Shown: positions 17,205 through 25,690 of the stretch, one piece after another
Position numbering within the stretch: the stretch's first letter is position 1
How the letters are laid out: the number at the start of each line of letters is the position of its first letter
From: Blastococcus_B deserti
GTDB taxonomy: Bacteria; Actinomycetota; Actinomycetes; Mycobacteriales; Geodermatophilaceae
DNA: 64,000 nucleotides
NCBI RefSeq assembly: GCF_042682525.1
Contig: NZ_JBHUHP010000006.1
Location: 1-64,000 of the forward strand
Reading direction: 5' to 3'
Program-made: the position numbers and the translations under genes
Notes under the pieces: model-generated
The model's database searches: none
What the model was told of the DNA's origin: nothing
The model's input: only the letters and a program-made list of their open reading frames with translations

Positions 17205-17226
17205 TATAGCCTGGCACTCAGTGCCA
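17205..17226 (+). promoter_or_regulatory. Candidate mftD promoter -10 with overlapping palindromic operator
   Basis: TATAGC at 17205-17210 is followed at once by the perfect 15-bp palindrome TGGCACTCAGTGCCA (17212-17226, single-base centre). A palindrome placed on the transcription start fits a repressor operator, and MftR encoded next door is the obvious candidate. The mftD start is ~59 nt further on. Confidence 0.5.
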
Positions 17227-17284
17227 CCGCCGGTCGCGGCCGGCCCAGCTCCCCGGCCGGGCCGGGCCTACGAGGAGGTCGACG

Positions 17285-18517
17285 ATGGCGAACCCGTGGT
17301 TCGAGTCCGTGGCGGAGGCGCAGCGGCGGGCGAGGAAGCGGCTGCCCAAGGGCGTCTACGGCGCCCTGGTGGCCGGCTCCGAGCGGGGACTGACCCTCGA
17401 GGACAACCTGGCCGCCTTCGCGGAGCTGGGTTTCGCCCCGCACACCGCCGGTCTGGCCAACGAGCGGAACACGGGCATCACGGTCATGGGCCAGTCCCTG
17501 TCGATGCCGGTCCTGATCAGCCCCACGGGGGTGCAGGCCGTCCACCCCGACGGCGAGGTCGCCGTCGCACGCGCCGCGGCCGCCCGGGGGATCGCGATGG
17601 GGCTGTCCTCCTTCGCCAGCAAGCCGATCGAGCAGGTCGTCGCGGCGAATCCGCAGACCTTCTTCCAGGTGTACTGGGTGGGGACGCGCGAGGAGATGCT
17701 CGCCCGCATGGAGCGCGCCCGCCGGGCCGGCGCCGTCGGGCTGATCGCCACGCTCGACTGGTCGTTCGCCTACGGGCGCGACTGGGGCAGCCCGTACATC
17801 CCCGAGAGGATCGACTTCGAGGCGGCCCGCCGGTACGCGCCCCAGGTGCTCGCGCGCCCCCGCTGGCTGTGGGACTTCGCGAGGACCAGGAAGCTCCCCG
17901 ATCTGACGGTGCCCAACATGGTGGCCACCCCCGGGGAGCCGGCACCCACCTTCTTCGCCGCCTACGGCATGTGGATGCAGTCGCCGATGCCCACCTGGGA
18001 GGACGTCGCCTGGCTGCGCGAGCAGTGGGACGGGCCGTTCATGCTCAAGGGCGTCATGCGGGTCGACGACGCGAAGCGAGCCGTGGACACCGGCGTCACC
18101 GCGATCTCGGTCTCCAACCACGGCGGCAACAACCTCGACGGCACCCCCGCGTCGATCCGGGCACTGCCCGCCATCGCCGACGCGGTCGGCGACCGGATCG
18201 AGGTGCTGCTGGACGGCGGCATCCGGCGCGGCGGCGACGTCGCCAAGGCACTGGCGCTCGGCGCCAGGGCGGTCATGATCGGCCGGGCCTATCTGTGGGG
18301 CCTGGCCGCCAACGGGCAGGCCGGCGTGGAGAACGTGCTGGACCTGATCCGCGACGGACTCGGGTCGGCGATGGTCGGGCTCGGCCGCCCGTCCGTCGCC
18401 GAGCTGAGCCGCGAGGACCTCGTCGTCCCGCCCGGCTTCGAGCGGCAGCTGGGCGGCACGGCGGTGGACAGCGCCCTGGAGCCTGTCTCGCCGTCCCGCC
18501 GCCGCCGCGAGGCCTGA
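17285..18517 (+). CDS. mftD: Mycofactocin dehydrogenase MftD (FMN-dependent)
   Basis: 410 residues of the FMN-dependent alpha-hydroxy acid dehydrogenase fold. Visible: PVLISPTGVQAVHPDGEVA, SVSNHGGNNLDGTPASI with the catalytic His, then LDGGIRRGGDVAKALALGA and VMIGRAYLWGL for phosphate binding. MftD deaminates AHDP to premycofactocin, generating the redox-active dicarbonyl. ATG 17285 follows AGGAGG by 7 nt. It is on the opposite strand to mftABC, downstream of mftR. Confidence 0.95.
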   Translation: MANPWFESVAEAQRRARKRLPKGVYGALVAGSERGLTLEDNLAAFAELGFAPHTAGLANERNTGITVMGQSLSMPVLISPTGVQAVHPDGEVAVARAAAARGIAMGLSSFASKPIEQVVAANPQTFFQVYWVGTREEMLARMERARRAGAVGLIATLDWSFAYGRDWGSPYIPERIDFEAARRYAPQVLARPRWLWDFARTRKLPDLTVPNMVATPGEPAPTFFAAYGMWMQSPMPTWEDVAWLREQWDGPFMLKGVMRVDDAKRAVDTGVTAISVSNHGGNNLDGTPASIRALPAIADAVGDRIEVLLDGGIRRGGDVAKALALGARAVMIGRAYLWGLAANGQAGVENVLDLIRDGLGSAMVGLGRPSVAELSREDLVVPPGFERQLGGTAVDSALEPVSPSRRRREA

Positions 18518-18573
18518 CCGCCGGCGCCACCGTGCGCCCGACCGCCCGATCCGGTGGATGCGCGCACGGCGGC

Positions 18574-20001
18574 TCAGGATCGGGCCGCTCGCACGATGCG
18601 GTCGGGCCGGATGCGCACCGCCGTGGCGGGGCCCAGCCAGCGCCGGAGGGTGCCGCTCGGATCCTCGACCCGGGTCTGCGAGCCGTCCGCCCGACGCACG
18701 ACCAGGTCCACCGTGAGCTCCGCGCAGCCGGCGCCCAGCACGTCGTCCAGGCGGCACCGCTTCCCGTCGGCGAGCACCTCCGGCTGGGGGACGAGCGAGC
18801 CGGCCAGCCGCCGTCCCGCCCGGCCCCGCCGGTCGACGAGCGGACCGGACCGCAGCGGCGGCGTCCGGCTGTCGGTGGCCAGCCGCGCGACGGCCGGGAT
18901 CCGGCGGACGACGGCGAGCACGCCCCGCCGCAGGGCGTCGCCCCCGCGCCCTCCCCCCGTCATCAGCCGGCCCAGCAGCTGCGCGACCCGGATCAGGGCC
19001 CGGGCGTGCGGCTCCCGCTCGGCCTGATGGGTGTCCAGCAAACGGTCGTCGGCCTCGCCCGCGAGGACGGCGGCGAGCTTCCACGCCAGCTGGTGCACGT
19101 CGCGCAGCCCCAGGCCCAGCCCCTGCCCCACGAACGGCGGGGACAGGTGGGCGGCGTCGCCGGCCAGCAGGACCCGGCCGGCGCGCCAGCGGTCGGCCAC
19201 CTGCGCGCGGAACGTGTACTCCGCCGCCCGGACGACCTCGACCTTCGACGGGTCGACCGGCGCGAGCAGGGCCCCCAGCCGCTCCGGCGAGGTCGCCCCG
19301 GTGACCGTCTCCCCCGGCCGCAGCCGGCACTCCCAGCGGTAGCGGTCGCCGGTGACCGGCATGAACGTCGCCGGCCGGGCGGCGTCGCAGACCTGGTGCA
19401 CCCCGGGCCAGATCGGCAGCTCCACGGGCGACCGGATGTCCAGGACCAGCCAGCGGTCCGCCGGGCCGAGGTCCCGCATGGACGCGCCGATCAGTGCCCG
19501 CACGGTGCTGTTGGCCCCGTCGCAGCCCAGCACGGCGACCGCCCGGACGGACCGTTCCCCACCGCCGACGACCACGAGCACGCCGTCGGCGTCCTGCCGC
19601 AGGCCGGTGACCGCCACCCCGCGCTCGACGGTCACCCGGGGCTGCGCGGTGGCGGCCGCGGCGAGGACCGCCTCCAGGTCCGGCTGGTGGACCAGCGAGC
19701 CCTGGGGCCAGCCGTGCACCCCCGCGTCCGGGTCGCGGGCGAACTCGGCCAGCACCCGGTGCGCGGCGTCGAGCAGCCGGAGCCCGGCCATCGGTCGGCT
19801 GCGCGCCAGGACGGCGTCGGCGACGCCCGCGTCCTGCAGCACCCGGAAGACCTCGTCGTCCAGGTGCACCGCCCGTGGCAGCGGATAGGGCTCCGGATGC
19901 CGCTCGAGGACCAGCACCTCCACGCCCCGCCGGGCCAGCAGCAGCGCCGCCGTCAGCCCGACCGGCCCGGCGCCGACCACGACGACGGGCTTCCCGGGCA
20001 C
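18574..20001 (-). CDS. FAD-dependent monooxygenase, MhpA/PheA-like
   Basis: 475 residues. N-terminal FAD dinucleotide fold VVVVGAGPVGLTAALLLARRG; the central DG motif CDGANSTVR; and the GDAAHLSPPFVGQGLGLGLRD motif that matches MhpA-type aromatic hydroxylases. These use NAD(P)H and O2 to hydroxylate phenolic substrates; the substrate is not readable. Convergent with mftD and divergent from the NDMA-dependent dehydrogenase. GTG start at 20001 lacks a strong ribosome binding site. There is no GMC-type mftG in this window; I do not propose that this gene replaces it. Confidence 0.82.
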   Translation of the reverse strand: MPGKPVVVVGAGPVGLTAALLLARRGVEVLVLERHPEPYPLPRAVHLDDEVFRVLQDAGVADAVLARSRPMAGLRLLDAAHRVLAEFARDPDAGVHGWPQGSLVHQPDLEAVLAAAATAQPRVTVERGVAVTGLRQDADGVLVVVGGGERSVRAVAVLGCDGANSTVRALIGASMRDLGPADRWLVLDIRSPVELPIWPGVHQVCDAARPATFMPVTGDRYRWECRLRPGETVTGATSPERLGALLAPVDPSKVEVVRAAEYTFRAQVADRWRAGRVLLAGDAAHLSPPFVGQGLGLGLRDVHQLAWKLAAVLAGEADDRLLDTHQAEREPHARALIRVAQLLGRLMTGGGRGGDALRRGVLAVVRRIPAVARLATDSRTPPLRSGPLVDRRGRAGRRLAGSLVPQPEVLADGKRCRLDDVLGAGCAELTVDLVVRRADGSQTRVEDPSGTLRRWLGPATAVRIRPDRIVRAARS

Positions 20002-20068
20002 CGGCCCAGTGTCGCCGAGCGCTGCACGACGTTGCACCGCGGTGGGCCCGCCGGCGGCCCTGTGACAA

Positions 20069-20137
20069 GCTCCGCAGGCTGTGGTGCGGAGCACACCAGC
20101 CCGTGCATGTCGTCCGGCTCCCGCCAACGGTGGCGGG
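20069..20137 (+). promoter_or_regulatory. Two inverted repeats in the divergent monooxygenase / NDMA-dehydrogenase promoter region
   Basis: GCTCCGCA (20069-20076) pairs with TGCGGAGC (20085-20092) across 8 nt. CCCGCCA (20120-20126) pairs with TGGCGGG (20131-20137) across 4 nt, ending 5 nt before the ribosome binding site of the dehydrogenase. The first looks like an operator; the second could be an mRNA leader hairpin. Confidence 0.45.
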
Positions 20138-20154
20138 GCGTGAAGGGAGACTCG

Positions 20155-21282
20155 GTGAAGACCAAGGGTGCGATTCTGTGGGGCGTCGGCGAGGAGTGGT
20201 CGGTCGAGGAGATCGAGATCGGCGACCCGAAGGAGGGTGAGGTCCAGGTCCAGCTCGCCGCCTCCGGTCTCTGCCACTCCGACGAGCACCTCGTCACCGG
20301 CGGGACGCCGGTCGAGTTCTACCCCGTGATCGGCGGGCACGAGGGCTCGGGCATCGTCACCAAGGTCGGCCCGGGGGTCACGGGCCTGAAGGAGGGCGAC
20401 CACGTCGTCACCGCGTTCATCCCTGCCTGCGGGGTGTGCCCGCCCTGTTCGCGCGGCCAGCAGAACCTGTGCGACCTCGGCGCCAACCTGCTGGCCGGCA
20501 CGTCGATCTCCGACGGCGGTTACCGGGTCCAGGCCCGCGGCAAGGACGTCATCCCGATGTGCCTGCTCGGCACCTTCTCGCCCTACATGACGGTGCACCA
20601 GGCGTCGGTCGTGCGGATCGAGCCGGACATCCCCCTCGACGTGGCGGCGCTGGTCGGCTGCGGCGTGACCACCGGCTGGGGTTCGGCGACGAAGGTGGCC
20701 GACGTCCGTCCCGGCGAGAACGTCGTCGTCATGGGCGTCGGGGGCGTGGGCATGAACGCGGTCCAGGGCGCGGCGGCGGCCGGCGCGAAGCGGGTCATGG
20801 TCATCGAGCCGGTCGCCCGGAAGCGCGAGTGGGCCATGGACATGGGCGCCACCCACACCTTCGCGAGCATCGAGGAGGCGACCCCGGCGATCAACGAGCT
20901 GACCTGGGGTCGCATGGCCGAGAAGACGATCATCACGGTCGGCGACATCCAGGGCGAGGACATCGCCGCGGCCCTCAGCGTGACCGGCAAGGGCGGCCGC
21001 GCCGTCGTCACCGGCATGGGCAACGCCGCCAACGTTGACGTCAAGCTCAGCCTGTTCGAGCTGACCCTGCTGCAGAAGGACCTCCAGGGCGCCATCTTCG
21101 GCGGTCTGGCCCCGCGCAACGCCATCCCGGAGCTGCTGTCGCTCTACCAGGAGGGCCAGCTCAAGCTGGACGAGCTGGTCACCACCCGGTACTCCCTCGA
21201 GGACATCAACCAGGGCTACCAGGACATGCGCGACGGCAAGAACATCCGCGGGATGATCGTCTACACCGATGCCGACCGCTGA
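20155..21282 (+). CDS. NDMA-dependent (mycofactocin-associated) alcohol dehydrogenase
   Basis: 375 residues of the zinc-dependent MDR family. Catalytic Zn region GLCHSDEH and GGHEGSG; structural Zn set CGVCPPCSRGQQNLC; Rossmann motif VMGVGGVGMNAVQGA. Closest to the nicotinoprotein alcohol dehydrogenases that hold NAD tightly and depend on mycofactocin (or the artificial acceptor N,N-dimethyl-4-nitrosoaniline) for turnover; these co-occur with mft genes. GTG 20155 has AAGGGAG at 5 nt. The stop codon overlaps a gene-end repeat element. Confidence 0.93.
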   Translation: MKTKGAILWGVGEEWSVEEIEIGDPKEGEVQVQLAASGLCHSDEHLVTGGTPVEFYPVIGGHEGSGIVTKVGPGVTGLKEGDHVVTAFIPACGVCPPCSRGQQNLCDLGANLLAGTSISDGGYRVQARGKDVIPMCLLGTFSPYMTVHQASVVRIEPDIPLDVAALVGCGVTTGWGSATKVADVRPGENVVVMGVGGVGMNAVQGAAAAGAKRVMVIEPVARKREWAMDMGATHTFASIEEATPAINELTWGRMAEKTIITVGDIQGEDIAAALSVTGKGGRAVVTGMGNAANVDVKLSLFELTLLQKDLQGAIFGGLAPRNAIPELLSLYQEGQLKLDELVTTRYSLEDINQGYQDMRDGKNIRGMIVYTDADR

Positions 21283-21338
21283 AGGACCCCCTGCCCCCAC
21301 CACTCGCACGCTCGTGGCGGCCCCCGCCGGGGCCGCGG
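21280..21338 (+). repeat. Gene-end repeat element, copy B
   Basis: It begins in the stop codon of the dehydrogenase gene: TGAAGGACCCCCTGCC, then CACCACTCGCACGCTCGTGG and a CGGCCCC-cgcc-GGGGCCG hairpin. It is in the same orientation as the upstream gene. Confidence 0.7.
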
Positions 21339-21341
21339 CGC

Positions 21342-23219
21342 TCAAGCCAGCAAGCGGGTGAGGGCGGGGGGCAGGTCGGTCAGCGTCGCCACCGGCTGCA
21401 CGAGTCCCCCGCCACGGGCGGCCAGCGCCTGCGCCGCGGAGAGCGCCTCCTCCGACGGGAGGGGGCAGAGCACGTGGAGCCGGTCGATGCCGGCCAGCGC
21501 GCCGGCGGCGGCGTCCCCCGACGTCGACAGGCAGTCCGACAGCAGGACGACGACGCGCTCGTCGGCGGTCGCGGGCAGCAGCTCCCGCCGCGCTCCGCGG
21601 AGGGCCGCGGCCAGGTCGGTCCTCCCGTGGCCCCGCAGTCCGACCAGGTCCAGCACCACGTCCTCGGCCGCGCGGTGCCTCCCGTACGCCTGCAGCACCG
21701 TGACGTCGTCGGCGAACGTGAGGACGCTGGTCCGCAGCCGCTCGTCCGCGGCGAGGACGACGCCCGCCGCGGCGACCGCCGCGATGGCGACCCCGAGCCC
21801 CTGCATCGACCCCGACCGGTCGACCAGGAGGCAGACCGCTCGGCGGGCGCCCGTCCAGCTGCGGGTGACCAGGTCCTCGGCCGCCGGCGGCCACACGCCG
21901 GACCAGCGGTCCAGCGTGCGATCGAGGTCCAGGTCGCCCTCCGGACGGCGGGTGGGCACCAGCCGCCGCGTGCCCCGCGCCCGGGCCGCTCCCACCCGGC
22001 CGACCTGGACGAACACGCGGGCGGCCAGCCGGCGCGCGGCGGCGCGCAGCTCGCGGTCGGTGGCCAGCGCCAGGTCGGCGAGCAGGGCGGCCGCCGCCTC
22101 CGGGTCGCGGCCCATCAGCCCGGCGAACGCCTCCTCGTCCAGCTCGCCGACCTCCGGGCTGACGTCCGGGAACGCCTCGTGCCGCAGCTGCATCTCCCGC
22201 CGCCCGGTCGTGCGGGGGGAGCGGCGGGAGGCGCGGTCGCGGCGGGCGGGGCCGCGAGCGTCGGGGCCCGCCGCCTCAGCGGTCGGGCCCTGCGCTTTTC
22301 CCCGGCCGCCCGGGGGCGGTGCGTCGCCGGCCGCGGGATCGGCCTCGGCGCCCGGCGGCTGAGCGGCCGCGGGCCAGACGGCGTCCAGGATCTCGTCGAG
22401 CACGGCCTCCGGGGTCCGCTCGACGCCCTCGGTGACCCGGATGCGCCCCGACAGCGCCGCGTGGGTGGCGTCGCGGGCCGTCTCGCGCGCACCGGGTCCG
22501 GCGAGGTCCTGGCCGCGCATCGCCAGCAGCCCGTCCAGGAGCAGCACCAGGTCGATGGCGCCGCGGACCGACGAGCCCGTGCGCAGGTCGCGGTGCTCCC
22601 GCGTGGCACGCGCCAGCCGGACGGCGAGGACCACCTGCGACCCGTCCGCGCCGGTGGCGCCGGCGACGATCGCGCGCTCGGCCGCCTCGGGCTGGTAGCC
22701 GAGCACCACCCGGCACATCCGGTCGGCGATGGCCTGGCCGACCCGCGCGGTGCCGATCGCGTCGAAGGGGTTCATGGCCGCGATCAGCCGGAAGCCGGCC
22801 GCGGCCCGCACCGTGCCCAGCCGCGGAACGGCGATCTCGCCCTCCGTGAGCACCGTGATGAGGACGTTGAGCGTCTCCTCCGGGATGCGGTTGAGCTCCT
22901 CCAGGTAGAGCAGGCCCGATCCGCGCATCGCCGCGAGCAGCGGCCCGTCGGTGAAGTTCTCGGGCGTGTAGCCGCCGGCGAGGACCGCGGCCGGATCGTA
23001 CTGACCGACCAGCCGGGCCGGGGTCAGCTCGGCGTTGCCCTCCACGAAGACGACGTCCTGGCCGGTCTCGGCCGCGACCGAGCGCAGCAGGGTGGACTTC
23101 CCCGTGCCCGGCGGCCCCTCGAGGACGACGTGCCGGTGGGTGGCCAGGGCCACGGTGAGCACTTCCCGTTCCCGGTCCAGCCCGACGACGGGAGCGGGCA
23201 CGGCGGCGTCCACGGTCAC
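21342..23219 (-). CDS. MoxR-type AAA+ ATPase fused to a von Willebrand A domain
   Basis: 625 residues. The AAA+ domain (~10-290) has Walker A GPPGTGKST (35-43), Walker B LLYLEELNR (~105) and AMNPFDAIGTARV. A charged, Pro/Ala/Arg-rich linker (~295-345) precedes a vWA domain with the MIDAS motif VDRSGSM (~470) and DCLST. The layout resembles a fused magnesium-chelatase I/D pair or MoxR-CoxE. It probably remodels a metalloenzyme with ATP. GTG 23219 has AAGG 7 nt upstream. It lies 142 bp downstream of the XdhC gene, last in the minus-strand cox maturation group. Confidence 0.88.
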   Translation of the reverse strand: MTVDAAVPAPVVGLDREREVLTVALATHRHVVLEGPPGTGKSTLLRSVAAETGQDVVFVEGNAELTPARLVGQYDPAAVLAGGYTPENFTDGPLLAAMRGSGLLYLEELNRIPEETLNVLITVLTEGEIAVPRLGTVRAAAGFRLIAAMNPFDAIGTARVGQAIADRMCRVVLGYQPEAAERAIVAGATGADGSQVVLAVRLARATREHRDLRTGSSVRGAIDLVLLLDGLLAMRGQDLAGPGARETARDATHAALSGRIRVTEGVERTPEAVLDEILDAVWPAAAQPPGAEADPAAGDAPPPGGRGKAQGPTAEAAGPDARGPARRDRASRRSPRTTGRREMQLRHEAFPDVSPEVGELDEEAFAGLMGRDPEAAAALLADLALATDRELRAAARRLAARVFVQVGRVGAARARGTRRLVPTRRPEGDLDLDRTLDRWSGVWPPAAEDLVTRSWTGARRAVCLLVDRSGSMQGLGVAIAAVAAAGVVLAADERLRTSVLTFADDVTVLQAYGRHRAAEDVVLDLVGLRGHGRTDLAAALRGARRELLPATADERVVVLLSDCLSTSGDAAAGALAGIDRLHVLCPLPSEEALSAAQALAARGGGLVQPVATLTDLPPALTRLLA

Positions 23220-23361
23220 CCGGCCTTTCTAGCCCAACGGCGCCGCTCCACCGCGAGAGTTCGGCAGTTGATCATCGGCATGTGGCTGGGCGCCACGCCG
23301 GGCGCGGCAGCCACTCGACGGTGATCAACGAGGGAGGGACGACGACGGCGGCCCGGCTCGC

Positions 23362-24483
23362 TCAGCGGTCGGCCGTCCGGTGGATGGGGCCGTCGGTGCC
23401 GGCCAGCCGCTCGCCCGTGCCGCCCCACCGCCCGGCGATGATCTCCGCGGCGATGGAGATCGCCGTCTCCTCCGGCGTCCGGGCGCCCAGGTCCAGTCCG
23501 ATGGGGGAGGACAACCGGCCGATCTCCTCCTTCGTCAGCCCGGCCTCGACCAGCCGCGCCAGCCGCTCGTCGTGCGTCCGCCGGGACCCCATGGCGCCGA
23601 CGTAGGCCACCGGCAGCCGCAGCGCGACCTCCAGCAGCGGGACGTCGAACTTCGGGTCGTGGGTCAGCACGCACAGCACCGTGCGCTCGTCGATGCGCCC
23701 CGCGTCCACCTCCGCCTGCAGGTAGCGGTGCGGCCATTCGACGACCACCTCGTGGGCCTCCGGGAACCGCTTCGGCGTCGCGAAGACCGGCCGCGCGTCG
23801 CAGACGGTCACCCGGTAGCCGAGGAAGGCGCCCACCCGGGCGACGGCGGCGGCGAAGTCGATCGCGCCGAAGACCACCATGCGCGCCGGCGGGGCGAAGG
23901 AGTTCACGAAGAGGGTCAGCTCGTCGCCGCGGCGCTCGCCGTCGTGCCCGACGTGCAGCAGCCCGGTGCGCCCGGCGGCGAGCATGCCGCGCGCGTCGGC
24001 GGCGACGGCGTCGTCCAGCCGCTGCAGGCCCAGCGTGCCCGACTCCCGGTCCGGCCAGACCACCAGCCGCCGGCCCAGCCGGTCGTCGGGGCCCTTGACC
24101 ACCGTGACGACGGCGACCGGCTCGTGCCGGTCCACCGAGTCGGCGATCTCGCCGAGCTCGGGGAAGGACTCGCGGGAGATCGGCTCGACGAAGACGTCCA
24201 GGATGCCGCCGCAGGTCAGGCCCACGGCGAACGCGTCGTCATCGCTCACGCCGTAGCGCTGCAGCACGGGCACGCCGGTCTCGACGGCGTCCTTCGCCTC
24301 CTCGTAGACCGCGCCCTCGACGCAGCCCCCGGACACGCTGCCGACCGCCGTCCCGTCCGGCCCGACCAGCATCGAGGCGCCGGCCGGCCGGGGCGCGGAC
24401 CGCCAGGTGGCGACCACGGTGCCCATGCCGACGGTCTCGCCCGCCTGCCACCAGCCGATCAGGTCGTCCAGTACGTCACGCAT
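23362..24483 (-). CDS. XdhC/CoxF-CoxI family molybdenum hydroxylase maturation factor
   Basis: 373 residues. The N-terminal XdhC_CoxI domain has GSVSGGCVEGAVYEEA (Cys in the conserved SGGCVE) and LTCGGILDVFVEP. The C-terminal Rossmann domain has VFGAIDFAAAVARVGAFLGY and YVGAMGSRRTHDERL. XdhC binds MCD/Mo cofactor and supports sulfuration and insertion into xanthine dehydrogenase/CODH-type enzymes. ATG 24483 overlaps the coxE stop by 8 nt. Its presence agrees with an MCD-dependent CoxL. Confidence 0.93.
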   Translation of the reverse strand: MRDVLDDLIGWWQAGETVGMGTVVATWRSAPRPAGASMLVGPDGTAVGSVSGGCVEGAVYEEAKDAVETGVPVLQRYGVSDDDAFAVGLTCGGILDVFVEPISRESFPELGEIADSVDRHEPVAVVTVVKGPDDRLGRRLVVWPDRESGTLGLQRLDDAVAADARGMLAAGRTGLLHVGHDGERRGDELTLFVNSFAPPARMVVFGAIDFAAAVARVGAFLGYRVTVCDARPVFATPKRFPEAHEVVVEWPHRYLQAEVDAGRIDERTVLCVLTHDPKFDVPLLEVALRLPVAYVGAMGSRRTHDERLARLVEAGLTKEEIGRLSSPIGLDLGARTPEETAISIAAEIIAGRWGGTGERLAGTDGPIHRTADR

Positions 24484-25690
24484 GCGACGGATCCTTCCCG
24501 GGATGGCGGCCCCCGTGCGGGGTTCCGCCACGAGCGTGCGAGAGGTGTGAGGCACGGGGGTCCTTCAGCACTCCCGTCAGCTCCTCGAACGCGGCGAGGC
24601 TGTGCCCCGACACGAAGTGGTCGACCGAGGGCAGCGCCGCCCGCATGCCACCGGTCAGCGGTTCGTAGCCGGCCCGGCCCTTGTGCGGATTCACCCAGAC
24701 GACGGCGTGCGCCAGGCGCCGCAGCCGCGCCATCTGCTCGGCGAGCAGCTCCGTCCCGCCGCGCTCCCAGCCGTCGCTGCACACCACGATCACCGCGCCG
24801 CGGGCGGTCCCGCGCTGCCCCCACCGGTCGAGGAAGACCTTGAGCACCTCGCCGAGGCGGGTGCCGCCGGACCAGTCGGGGATGGCCGCGCCGCTGGCGG
24901 CCAGCGCCCGGTCGGTATCGCGCAGCCGCATCTCGCGGGTGACCCGGGTCAGCCGGGTGCCGATCGTGAAGACCTCGGTGCTGCCCGGCCGCGCGCGGAC
25001 GGCGGCGTGCGCGAAGCGGAGCAACGCGTCGGCGTACGGCGCCATCGAGCCCGACACGTCGACCAGCAGGACGACGCGCCGCGGCCGGGCCTGCGGGCGG
25101 TGGTGCAGCAGCCGGCTGACCTCGCCGCCGCCGCGCAGCGCCCGGCGCACCGTGCGGGCGGGATGGACGGCGCCCTGCGCGCTGGGCCGCCGGCGCCGCG
25201 ACGGGCGCATGGGCGCCGCGGGCACCAGCAGGCCGAAGAGCCGGCGCAGGTGCTCGCGCTCGGCCGGGGTCAGCTGCGCGACGTCCCGGTGGCGCAGCAC
25301 CTCGGCGGCGCTGGCCTGGACGGCCAGGTCCGGGGTCTCGCCGTCGTCCTCCCCCTCCCCGGTGCCCGGGTCCAGCGGCGCCGACGCCGCGAGGTGCACC
25401 TCCGGACGGCCCGGCGGGCGTGCGGCCCGCGGCCGCTCGCCGGCGAACCAGGCGGCGAAGGCGGCGTCGTAGCGGTCGAGGTCGTCGGGGCCCGCGCACA
25501 GCGTCAGGCGGCCGGCCCAGTAGACGGCTCCGGGGTCGAGCACGTCGAGGCATCCCAGGGCCGAGAGCATCGCCTCGACGCGGTCCGGTGACGCGGCCAC
25601 CCCGGCATGGCGCAGCGTGCGGGCGAAGCCGAGCACCGTGTCGACGACGTCCCGCTGTGCGGTCGCGGCTCCCCTCGCGCGCTCAGGCAC
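24476..25690 (-). CDS. coxE: CoxE-like vWA-domain protein
   Basis: 404 residues. The vWA domain carries the MIDAS motif LVDVSGSM near residue 211, with GGTRLGEVL and CSDGWERGG later. Together with the AAA+ protein CoxD, CoxE builds the sulfur/copper part of the CODH active site in form I systems; in form II systems its role is less clear. GTG 25690 overlaps the coxD stop by 8 nt. The last ~20 codons (KDPRASHLSHARGG onward) are derived from the gene-end repeat, so the original C-terminus was probably shorter. Confidence 0.9.
   Translation of the reverse strand: MPERARGAATAQRDVVDTVLGFARTLRHAGVAASPDRVEAMLSALGCLDVLDPGAVYWAGRLTLCAGPDDLDRYDAAFAAWFAGERPRAARPPGRPEVHLAASAPLDPGTGEGEDDGETPDLAVQASAAEVLRHRDVAQLTPAEREHLRRLFGLLVPAAPMRPSRRRRPSAQGAVHPARTVRRALRGGGEVSRLLHHRPQARPRRVVLLVDVSGSMAPYADALLRFAHAAVRARPGSTEVFTIGTRLTRVTREMRLRDTDRALAASGAAIPDWSGGTRLGEVLKVFLDRWGQRGTARGAVIVVCSDGWERGGTELLAEQMARLRRLAHAVVWVNPHKGRAGYEPLTGGMRAALPSVDHFVSGHSLAAFEELTGVLKDPRASHLSHARGGTPHGGRHPGKDPSHA
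24500..24568 (-). repeat. Gene-end repeat element, copy C (inside the 3' end of coxE)
   Basis: Read in coxE orientation: CTGAAGGACCCCCGTGCC, then CTCTCGCACGCTCGTGG and the hairpin GGCGG-aa-CCCCG-ca-CGGGG-c-CCGCC (24505-24529). Here the element is translated as part of CoxE and ends just upstream of the XdhC start. Confidence 0.75.

Noticed and set aside
17212..17226. CIRCE element (HrcA site) because of the GCACTC core
   Set aside because: CIRCE has 9-bp arms separated by 9 nt (TTAGCACTC/GAGTGCTAA); here the arms are 7 bp with a one-base centre and the downstream gene is mftD.
16750..20154. Plus-strand open frame running into the NDMA-dependent dehydrogenase from far upstream
   Set aside because: The part before 20155 overlaps mftR/mftD in another frame and the monooxygenase antisense, and has no domain. 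The AAGGGAG site and family alignment fix the start at 20155.
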